DNA of 6,644 nt from positions 1-6,644 of the forward strand of contig JAIRSQ010000063.1 of assembly GCA_031255395.1 (NCBI GenBank), given 5' to 3'. Positions within the stretch are counted from its first letter, which is position 1, and each line of letters begins with the position of its first letter. A program made the position numbers and the translations under genes. The DNA comes from Spirochaetaceae bacterium (GTDB taxonomy: Bacteria; Spirochaetota; Spirochaetia; Treponematales; Breznakiellaceae). Shown piece by piece: positions 1 through 5,265 of the stretch. The notes under the pieces were generated by a model. The model did not search any database and had not been told where the DNA came from. It saw only the letters and a list, made by a program, of their open reading frames with translations.

Positions 1-624
1 ATCGACCGGGGGGACGATATACCCGGTTCCCGCGCTCCCGATATATGGTTTTCGTTCCTCAAGACGAACGACGCGGCGGAGCTTGCCGGAGTTTGCCGCC
101 ACAACCTCCTCGATATTGCGGGTCTTGCGTCCATACTCGGCGCGCTATGCGACATAGCTTGCGACCCGGAACGCTACGGCGAAAAGTACGGCGCGGATTT
201 TGAGACGCTGGCGCGGAGGATACGCAGACACAGGCGTTCGTATAACGGCTCGGACACGGCGCCGCCGGAGATGGAAATTGCGGAAAGGGCCGCGCTGGAG
301 GCGGCTGTCCGGCTAGGCTCTCCGCTCGCTATGTTCTTGCTAGGCAAGGATTTATTGCGGGACAGGCAGTACGGCGCGGCTTTCGGGCTGCTTGGCGGCC
401 TTGCCGAAAGAACGGATACGGCTTTGGCCGCCGTTGCTGCCCGCGCCCTTGCGGTTGACAGCGAATGGCGGCTATTGGACACGAGTCGGGCGTTGCGTTA
501 TGCCGAAAAATCCCTGTTTCTGGCCGGCGATGAAGGCCCGTTAAAAGAAGACGCCCTCCGCCGCATTGACAGGCTGCTCCGCAAGCGGGAGAGGGGCGGC
601 CTACAGCCCGCACTCATCCAGTAA
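1..624 (+). CDS. YprB-like RNase H-fold (DEDDh exonuclease-type) protein, C-terminal part
   Basis: The frame is open from the first base to TAA at 622-624, giving 207 residues whose N-terminus lies outside the window. Residues 6-50 resemble the end of the YprB/RNase_H_2 domain (a DnaQ-like 3'-5' exonuclease fold). They show an IPG..aPD.WF.FL segment, then residues acidic and polar up to VCRHNLLDIAGLA, where H34 and D38 fit the last catalytic His and Asp of a DEDDh nuclease. The earlier catalytic acidic residues would lie upstream and cannot be checked. Residues 95-195 are Ala/Leu-rich helical hairpins resembling degenerate TPR or Sel1 repeats, probably a protein-binding tail. The internal ATG at 271 lies inside the continuous frame and is not needed as a start. 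The 3' end overlaps convergent cbiO by 24 bp. The family call is from remembered motifs. The substrate is unknown. Confidence 0.72.
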   Translation: MDRGDDIPGSRAPDIWFSFLKTNDAAELAGVCRHNLLDIAGLASILGALCDIACDPERYGEKYGADFETLARRIRRHRRSYNGSDTAPPEMEIAERAALEAAVRLGSPLAMFLLGKDLLRDRQYGAAFGLLGGLAERTDTALAAVAARALAVDSEWRLLDTSRALRYAEKSLFLAGDEGPLKEDALRRIDRLLRKRERGGLQPALIQ

Positions 625-1338
625 CGCGGCGTCGTTGATGATGTCGCGGGCCGGACCGTCCGCGCGGAGATGCCCGCCGCTAAGGATCAGGCATCGGTCG
701 CATAATTCCAGAGCCAGCGCAAGGTCGTGCGTGGCTATGAGATATGCCTGCGGCAGCGTTTTTAGGACGGCGACAAGGCGGCGGCGGGCGCGGGGATCAA
801 GGAAGGCCGAAGGTTCATCCATCAGGATGAGGCGCGGCTCCATCACAAGAACGACGGCCAGTGCCGCAAGCCGCTTCTCTCCCCCTGAAAGTTTGTGAGA
901 CATCCTGTCTTTAAGATGAAGAATTTCGAGTTTCTCCAAGACGCCGCAGGCGGTTCTGTCAACGCTTTCCGTTTCGGACGGATGGATACTGCCGTTTCCG
1001 GCGGCGCTCCCCGCGTAATTAAGCGGGCCGAATATAACATCCTCGTAAACGGTCGGCATGAAAAGCTGGTCGTCCGGGTTCTGAAACAGCAATCCCAGCT
1101 TCCGCCTTATTAGCGGCAGGTTCTTTTTTTGCAGAGCGTCGCCATCAACCTCGATTTTGCCTTCGCTGGCTTCCAGAATTCCCGACAGAGATAGGAGCAG
1201 CGTTGACTTTCCCGCGCCGTTCGCTCCGATTAGAGCGACTTTCTCGCCCTCTCCGATGGAAAACGTAACGCCGTGAAGCGCCAGTCCCTCGTTAGAGCCG
1301 GGATATAGCGCGGAGAGTCCGCGAACGTCTAACAGCAT
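601..1338 (-). CDS. cbiO: Cobalt/nickel ECF transporter ATPase CbiO
   Basis: This is the cytoplasmic ATP-hydrolysing subunit of an energy-coupling factor importer for Co2+ or Ni2+, expected to dock on CbiQ. At 245 residues it shows every ABC motif: Walker A GANGAGKST at 38-46, Q-loop FQNPDDQLF at 85-93 (the form typical of ECF ATPases), signature LSGGE at 150-154, Walker B LILMDEP at 170-176, D-loop FLDP at 179-182, and the switch histidine H204 in ATHD. Between the Q-loop helix and the signature there is a Ser/Gly-rich stretch (about 110-127) longer than in typical CbiO. The ATG at 1338 lies 4 nt after the cbiQ stop, with only a weak, distant AGGATGA upstream, so translation is probably coupled to cbiQ. 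It is the last gene of the operon and runs into the convergent gene on the plus strand. A single CbiO implies a homodimeric ATPase. Confidence 0.96.
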   Translation of the reverse strand: MLLDVRGLSALYPGSNEGLALHGVTFSIGEGEKVALIGANGAGKSTLLLSLSGILEASEGKIEVDGDALQKKNLPLIRRKLGLLFQNPDDQLFMPTVYEDVIFGPLNYAGSAAGNGSIHPSETESVDRTACGVLEKLEILHLKDRMSHKLSGGEKRLAALAVVLVMEPRLILMDEPSAFLDPRARRRLVAVLKTLPQAYLIATHDLALALELCDRCLILSGGHLRADGPARDIINDAALLDECGL

Positions 1339-1342
1339 GGCG

Positions 1343-2146
1343 TTATAACTTTATCATCCTTCCAAGAAACAAGCTTACATTGAAAAAGCGCGCCGCAAAC
1401 AGTATGGCGGAGACGGCCAGCAGGAACGCGATGTCCGTCGGGCGCGGCGGGCGCGACTTTTTCGGGTAGTATCTGCCTGAGAAGCCTCTGCACTTCATAG
1501 CGTCGTACACGCGGGAGGCGCGGTCAAAACTTCGTAGCAGAAGCTGGCCCAAAAAGCTGCCCATATCCCGCATCTTGACCGCTTTTTCGCGGGGAGCGCG
1601 GAGCAGGTAGGCCGTCCACATGCATTGCGCTTCGTCAATCAGCGCGCTTATATACCTGTATGTGAGCGCGAACTGTAGCCCCAGCGCGCCCAGTCCCCTT
1701 CGTCGTGTAAGCAGGGCGCAGATGTCGTTGAATGGGGTTGTCGCCGTCAGTATCAACACGGCGGACACGCAGAGCAGCGTCTTTAGCATTATTGAGGCGA
1801 ATGACACCGCGCCCGCGCTAACCGGCACGCCGCCGACCGTAAACGCTGTTTCGCGCATGATGAGCAGGTTGCTTATTCCCGCGAACAGCGCGAAGGGCAG
1901 CGCGACGGCAAGGCGGGCGAACAGCGGGCGGTACGGAGTGCCGGAAATTGCCGCCATTAGCGCGGGATACAGCAGGAACGGCACGAGGCCGCTGATGTTT
2001 TTTGATGGAAACGAGATCGCGAGCGTCAGAAAAACGAGCGTGACGGCGGCTTTAACTCCGGCGCTGAGTCTGTGAACGGGCGAATCGCCCTGGCTCAGGC
2101 GTTCCAGATGGTCAACGCCCGCCGCCGCGCTGTGAAACTGAGACAT
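1343..2146 (-). CDS. cbiQ: Cobalt/nickel ECF transporter transmembrane coupling protein CbiQ
   Basis: This is the EcfT-type membrane scaffold that links the substrate-binding CbiM to the CbiO ATPases. The 267-residue length is normal for the family. It opens with a family-typical SPVHRLSAGVKAA stretch at 22-34, followed by hydrophobic segments at about 31-47, 53-69, 75-95, 112-135, 152-170 and 237-255. The cytoplasmic part carries the coupling-helix motif at AMKCRGF (216-222), the Ala-x-x-Arg-Gly type sequence that contacts the ATPase. A second, less canonical one is near LLRAPRE (181-187). The start ATG shares one base with the cbiM stop (TGATG), and a purine-rich AGGAAAAAGG lies just upstream inside cbiM, indicating coupled translation. 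The downstream gap to cbiO is 4 nt. Confidence 0.95.
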   Translation of the reverse strand: MSQFHSAAAGVDHLERLSQGDSPVHRLSAGVKAAVTLVFLTLAISFPSKNISGLVPFLLYPALMAAISGTPYRPLFARLAVALPFALFAGISNLLIMRETAFTVGGVPVSAGAVSFASIMLKTLLCVSAVLILTATTPFNDICALLTRRRGLGALGLQFALTYRYISALIDEAQCMWTAYLLRAPREKAVKMRDMGSFLGQLLLRSFDRASRVYDAMKCRGFSGRYYPKKSRPPRPTDIAFLLAVSAILFAARFFNVSLFLGRMIKL

Positions 2147-3174
2147 CAGGCCGCCTTTTTCCTGCGAGTTGCGCTTATGATGAAGCCTAAAACACAGGCA
2201 AGCAGAACGGTTATCACACTGCCTGTGATTCCGGCAACCGCCGTCCCGGCCGCCTCATTGGGCTCATCGCCGTCGGCGTCTCGGAAGCCGTAGTCCGGCA
2301 TGAACGCAGTTTTATCTACCGCGTCGGCCGCCATCTCGTACACGCCGCCCTCGCGCTCAAGCTCAGCCGTGCCGGCCGTCCTTTCCATCGACCATTCTAG
2401 GCCGTCCGGGTAGGCGGAAGCGAACAGCGACAAGCCGCCTGCGACAACGAGTGTCAGAACGCCGAATACGGCAAGGATTTTCTTGACCGGGACGCGTTTG
2501 TCTAGTTTCGCGCCGGTTACCGCTCCGCTCAAGAGTTCCGGTCTGGCGCTATGGACGAAGCAGAGGACGGCGGCCGTAACGATGCCCTCGACAAGCCCGA
2601 TGGCGGCGTGTATAGGCAGCATCAGCGCGGCAAATGTCGAAAACGGCAGTTCCGTAATGCCGGAAACAAGCGTTTCCAGCACGACGCAGAAAGCGCCCGC
2701 TAGCAGCCCCGCGACAACCGCCAGTATCGCTGCAAGCGTGATGTTTCCCTTGGCCAGCCCTTTTTTGACGACAGGCCTGTATATCAGCGTATACGCGCCG
2801 AGGCACGGGATAACCCCCATATTGAACACGTTGCAGCCGTAGGCAAGCAGTCCGCCGTCCGCGAAAAAAAGGCACTGTATCAGCAGCACGGAGGCAAGCG
2901 TTATGAGCGCCGGTGCCGGCCCCAGCAACGCGGCAAGCAGGATGCCGCCTCCTATGTGTCCCGATGATCCCGTGCCGGGAATCGTGAAGTTGATCATCTG
3001 CCCGGCGAACACAAACGCCCCCATAACGCCCATTATCGGGATTTTCTTTTCATCAACGGCCGATACGCCGTTGTCGGCGTTAATTTTTTTTACGGAAAGC
3101 CCGATTGCGGCCGCGCTAGCGGCCCACATTACCCCGCCAACAGCCGGCGAAAGCAGCGCGTCAGACATATGCAT
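2146..3174 (-). CDS. cbiM: CbiM-type Co/Ni ECF substrate-binding permease with fused PDGLE (CbiN-like) domain
   Basis: This is the substrate-specific membrane component of a Co2+ or Ni2+ importer. The 342-residue protein starts MHMSD. In this family the free N-terminus and His2 form part of the metal site, and His73 in GTGSSGHIGGGIL (67-79) fits the second conserved His region. ADGGLLAYGCNVFNMG (105-120) is another family hallmark. CbiM helices occupy roughly 10-210. A cytoplasmic basic stretch follows, then a helix at 233-253, the PDGLEWS motif at 256-262, an acidic extracytoplasmic loop, and a last helix at 313-335 before a basic tail. That C-terminal part corresponds to the PDGLE/CbiN-type small subunit, fused here, which explains why no separate cbiN is present. 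The start is fixed by AGGAGG six bases upstream and by the need for His at position 2. Expression is probably controlled by the structured leader just upstream. Metal specificity cannot be read off. Confidence 0.95.
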   Translation of the reverse strand: MHMSDALLSPAVGGVMWAASAAAIGLSVKKINADNGVSAVDEKKIPIMGVMGAFVFAGQMINFTIPGTGSSGHIGGGILLAALLGPAPALITLASVLLIQCLFFADGGLLAYGCNVFNMGVIPCLGAYTLIYRPVVKKGLAKGNITLAAILAVVAGLLAGAFCVVLETLVSGITELPFSTFAALMLPIHAAIGLVEGIVTAAVLCFVHSARPELLSGAVTGAKLDKRVPVKKILAVFGVLTLVVAGGLSLFASAYPDGLEWSMERTAGTAELEREGGVYEMAADAVDKTAFMPDYGFRDADGDEPNEAAGTAVAGITGSVITVLLACVLGFIISATRRKKAA

Positions 3175-3180
3175 AACTGT

Positions 3181-3186
3181 CCTCCT
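3181..3186 (-). promoter_or_regulatory. Strong Shine-Dalgarno of cbiM
   Basis: AGGAGG on the minus strand with a 6-nt spacer (ACAGTT) to the ATG at 3174. It selects the first Met of the ATGCATATG start, which keeps His at position 2. It begins immediately after the U9 run of the upstream stem, so every mRNA carrying this site must have been transcribed through that stem unless it started inside it. Confidence 0.88.
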
Positions 3187-3272
3187 AAAAAAAAACCATG
3201 AAGATACGTCCGTTCACGGCGCGACGCGCCGGCGGCAACAATGCCGCGTCTACGAACATTAACCTTCATGGT
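3187..3272 (-). terminator. Attenuator-like intrinsic terminator in the cbiM leader
   Basis: On the minus strand ACCATGAAG (3272-3264) pairs perfectly with CTTCATGGT (3203-3195). The helix can be extended inward by a G-U and a U-A pair to 11 bp, and it runs straight into nine T residues (3195-3187). The enclosed 58 or so bases form further helices: GTTCGT (3257-3252) with GTGAAC (3217-3212), then either the pair of hairpins GCGGCA-TTGT-TGCCGC and GGCGC-GTC-GCGCC, or the alternative pairing GACGC with GCGTC. A branched loop is unusual for a plain terminator. Its place between promoter and ribosome binding site argues for conditional termination. I find no cobalamin-riboswitch box. The class of any ligand-sensing RNA is unidentified. 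Confidence 0.68.
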
Positions 3273-3283
3273 CTTTTGGTTTG

Positions 3284-3309
3284 CTCATCCTGTCTTCAGA
3301 CAAGATGAA
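3284..3309 (-). ncRNA. 5' leader hairpin of the cbiM transcript
   Basis: On the minus strand CATCTTGTC (3307-3299) and GACAGGATG (3294-3286) form a 9-bp stem with one G-U pair around a TGAA tetraloop. It can be extended by a U-A and a U-G pair to 3309/3284. It starts at about the predicted transcription start and is separated from the attenuator stem by an A-rich linker. It may be part of a sensing domain or simply stabilise the 5' end. The RNA family is not recognised. Confidence 0.5.
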
Positions 3310-3311
3310 TC

Positions 3312-3341
3312 AGTTTACCGCTTTCTTGTAATCTTTGTCAA
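3312..3341 (-). promoter_or_regulatory. Predicted sigma70-type promoter of cbiM-cbiQ-cbiO
   Basis: On the minus strand a perfect -35 TTGACA (3341-3336) is followed after 18 nt by TAAACT (3317-3312), which matches the -10 consensus at four of six positions. Transcription would begin near 3306, giving a leader of about 130 nt before the cbiM ATG. It sits in the gap after the upstream same-strand gene, so the transporter can have its own promoter. Confidence 0.55.
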
Positions 3342-3390
3342 GACGCCGGCGGCACTTGTCGCAAGGGCTTAGCGATTCGGCACGCGGCAA

Positions 3391-3403
3391 AGACCGCGGG
3401 TCT
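3391..3403 (-). terminator. Weak terminator-like hairpin after the acidic-repeat gene
   Basis: On the minus strand AGACC-CGC-GGTCT forms a 5-bp stem that overlaps the stop codon of the acidic-repeat gene and is followed by only three T residues before GCCGCG. An alternative CGCGG/CCGCG pairing overlaps it. Termination here would be weak, so read-through toward the cbiM leader is possible. Confidence 0.22.
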
Positions 3404-5222
3404 AAAATCCGCCGCTGTCGATGAATTCCTTGTACTTTTCAGTATCGACTTTGAAAGCCACGATGGGCAGAGAGCTGTCCTCGCGGGCCTTGTCCAGGGC
3501 GTGTTCCGCCTCGTTCAGGAAGTTTTCCGCGTCCACGATTCTGTCCGAGCGAACCGAAATGCCTGTCAGGAGTCCCGTAGCGGAACGGCGGTGGAATTTT
3601 TTGGCCGCCGCGAAAATTTCATCCAAATTGATGCAGGGCACGATGATGTAGATGCCGCTGCCGTCCTTTTTTTCAAAAAACCGGCTGCCGCTTTTGAAGA
3701 ATTCGGAAGCCTGTTCTGTCAACGCTCCCGGCGAAAAACCGTCGTCTGTCCCTTCGACGCTTAAAACGGCTATGTCGCTGCCGTCCGTTTCCGCTTTTGT
3801 TAATTCATGTTGAAGGACGGAACGGAATTCCGTTTTTTCGTCCGCGTCTTCGTCCGTTTTGTCGAAACGGCCGTTCTCGCACATCGCGCTGGCGGCGGCA
3901 AGCAGTCCCGTTCCGGAGGCGTTTTTTTCAAGCGGCTTATCTAATGCTTCCTCCGCGCCGTCCAACTCCTCGATTTCTTCATATTCGCATGACGCGTCCT
4001 CGTAGCTTAACTCTTCAACCTCTTCGTATTCGTCGTATGTATCCTCATCGCCATGTTTCGCGTCATGCAATTCTAAGACCTCTTCATATTCCTCGGGGAC
4101 TTCAGCGTCTTCCGCTTCCTCAAGTTTTTCGTATACGTCGGGCATTTCGAGGCCGTAAGGCTCAGCAATGACGGCTTCGGCAGTTTCCGCGTGTCCGCCG
4201 TAGGTCACTGTGCCGTCTTCTTGGCCGTCAGGCGGTTCCGCCGAATCGGAGCGCTCGCCGGACATTTCAATATCGCCACCTTCGGCGCAGTCCGCCTCTT
4301 CGACATCTTCATATTCGCCGGACACTCCTTCCGTTTCCGTGCCGCCGGTTTCTTCGACCCCGCTGTCGTCATAATCCAGACCGGACGCTCTCTCGTCTTC
4401 CGTTTCCGCGCCGCCGGTTTCCTCGACATCCGCATAGTCGTCATCCAGACCGGATGCTACCTTGTCTTCCGCTTCTGCGCCGGCGGCTTCTTCTACATCC
4501 GTGTCGTCATAATCCAGACCGAATGTTCCATCGTCTTCCGTTTCCGTGCCGCCGGTTTCCTCGACATCTGTGTAATCGTCATCCAGACTGGCCGCTCTCT
4601 CGTCTTCAGCGTCAGTGCCAGGCGGTTCCTCTTGTTCGTCTGCGCTGTTTTCGTCGTCTTTCCCGCCGACGGGAGGAGTGGCGCCGCGACGGCCGGCGTT
4701 TTGGACAATGCAAACGTCGGCGACCAGCGTGGCGAACGCGACGGTTACCGCAATTAGCACTGCCAAAAACGACAAACGCAATATCGAAAACAGGACGTCA
4801 AAGTCCACGAGCGGCGACAGCGCGCTTATGCGGATGTTCTGTCCGCTGTCCGTGCGGACGGGCGCCGTCTGCGGTTTGCCGTACAAATACCTTTGGCCGC
4901 TAAAATCAGGATAATCGCCCCTGTACGCGATCAGCCCGCTCTTTTTCTCGAATGCCGCCCTGTCCGAAGCGCCAAGAATTATCATAGCGTCGATAGCCTT
5001 TGACATATCTAGCCGCGCCTTCATATCCTCAATATATTCTCCGGTAAAAAAACCCAGCGTCCCCGCGCGGACGGCAAAATCCGTCAGTTCCGCGAATTCC
5101 TGCCGCGCTTCAAACCGCTGTTTATTTGCGGCGTTGTATATTTTTATTCCGGCAAAGGCCGCGGCGCCGATATATGTCATTATACACAGAAAAGCGATAA
5201 CGGATTTTAAATTTTTCCACAT
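3402..5222 (-). CDS. Membrane-anchored acidic-repeat protein with degenerate GGDEF-like C-terminal domain
   Basis: I do not recognise a named family for this 606-residue protein. The order is: basic N-terminus and membrane helix at 7-28; a predicted extracytoplasmic domain at 29-143 in the place of a sensor domain; a second helix at about 144-172; and a cytoplasmic, strongly Asp/Glu-rich region at 186-430 with four 23-residue repeats (204-295), a partial fifth, and later EYEEVEEL-type repeats. Residues 465-606 look like a GGDEF fold: DIAVLSVEG, then KKDGSGIYIIVPC where the signature should be, TGISVR, and a DAENFLNEAEHALDKARE helix. The position of GGDEF reads GSGIY, so diguanylate cyclase activity is unlikely. 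A role as receptor or scaffold for a nucleotide or protein is possible. The ATG at 5222 has no clear Shine-Dalgarno but gives the expected charged start before the first helix. It is divergent from the Memo gene and upstream of the cbiM leader. Function is unknown. Confidence 0.85.
   Translation of the reverse strand: MWKNLKSVIAFLCIMTYIGAAAFAGIKIYNAANKQRFEARQEFAELTDFAVRAGTLGFFTGEYIEDMKARLDMSKAIDAMIILGASDRAAFEKKSGLIAYRGDYPDFSGQRYLYGKPQTAPVRTDSGQNIRISALSPLVDFDVLFSILRLSFLAVLIAVTVAFATLVADVCIVQNAGRRGATPPVGGKDDENSADEQEEPPGTDAEDERAASLDDDYTDVEETGGTETEDDGTFGLDYDDTDVEEAAGAEAEDKVASGLDDDYADVEETGGAETEDERASGLDYDDSGVEETGGTETEGVSGEYEDVEEADCAEGGDIEMSGERSDSAEPPDGQEDGTVTYGGHAETAEAVIAEPYGLEMPDVYEKLEEAEDAEVPEEYEEVLELHDAKHGDEDTYDEYEEVEELSYEDASCEYEEIEELDGAEEALDKPLEKNASGTGLLAAASAMCENGRFDKTDEDADEKTEFRSVLQHELTKAETDGSDIAVLSVEGTDDGFSPGALTEQASEFFKSGSRFFEKKDGSGIYIIVPCINLDEIFAAAKKFHRRSATGLLTGISVRSDRIVDAENFLNEAEHALDKAREDSSLPIVAFKVDTEKYKEFIDSGGF
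3963..4136 (-). repeat. Imperfect EYEEVEEL-type acidic repeats within the membrane protein
   Basis: Residues 363-420 of the acidic protein contain spaced versions of one short motif: VYEKLEEAE (363-371), EEYEEVLEL (377-385), DEYEEVEEL (397-405) and CEYEEIEEL (412-420). EYEDVEEAD at 303-311, in the partial fifth 23-residue unit, links this set to the upstream repeat array. Spacing is irregular, unlike the upstream array, which suggests older, decayed duplications. Confidence 0.6.
4338..4613 (-). repeat. Four tandem 69-bp in-frame repeats encoding 23-residue acidic units
   Basis: Residues 204-295 consist of four exact-length 23-residue units following the pattern xxEDxxxxxLDxDxxxVEExxGx, for example D204-T226 and E273-T295. 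The GCCGCCGGTT-type segment on the plus strand recurs at 4341, 4410, 4479 (slightly changed) and 4548, always 69 bp apart. A shortened fifth unit (residues 296-313, about 4284-4337) follows. The period is a multiple of three, so copy-number change keeps the frame. Third-position differences between units show the array is not brand new. Confidence 0.9.
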
Positions 5223-5265
5223 ACTATGATTCTAGGCATTTTTTTTGATAAAATTAAGTAAAATT
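5223..5265. promoter_or_regulatory. AT-rich divergent intergenic region
   Basis: Only 43 bp separate the start of the acidic-repeat gene (-) from the preferred Memo start (+). The stretch is very AT-rich in a GC-rich window. It holds TAAAAT twice (5249-5254 and 5259-5264), which could act as -10 elements, and CATAAT on the minus strand at 5268-5263. No matching -35 is convincing and neither gene has a clear Shine-Dalgarno. Promoters for both directions probably overlap here, but exact sites cannot be fixed. Confidence 0.35.

Noticed and set aside
1620..2075. Plus-strand frame of 151 codons inside cbiQ
   Set aside because: Antisense to a clearly conserved membrane protein gene. No domain is visible in its translation.
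3187..3401. Cobalamin riboswitch upstream of cbiM
   Set aside because: The leader has no recognisable B12-box or GCCACTG-type element, and the distance from predicted promoter to start is short for this class.
4284..4613. CRISPR-like array
   Set aside because: The period is fixed at 69 bp with diverging copies throughout and no conserved-repeat/unique-spacer pattern. It is an in-frame protein repeat.
4191..4757. Plus-strand reading frame of 188 codons opposite the acidic-repeat gene
   Set aside because: It is the antisense shadow of the Asp/Glu-rich repeat region, whose codon bias leaves the opposite strand free of stops. Its product is a low-complexity repeat and it has no ribosome binding site.
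5245..5265. TTG start that would extend the Memo protein by seven residues
   Set aside because: The extension (MIKLSKI) is encoded by the AT-rich gap that must hold the promoters, no Shine-Dalgarno precedes it, and family proteins start close to the LPAGWYP segment. ATG 5266 or 5278 is more likely.
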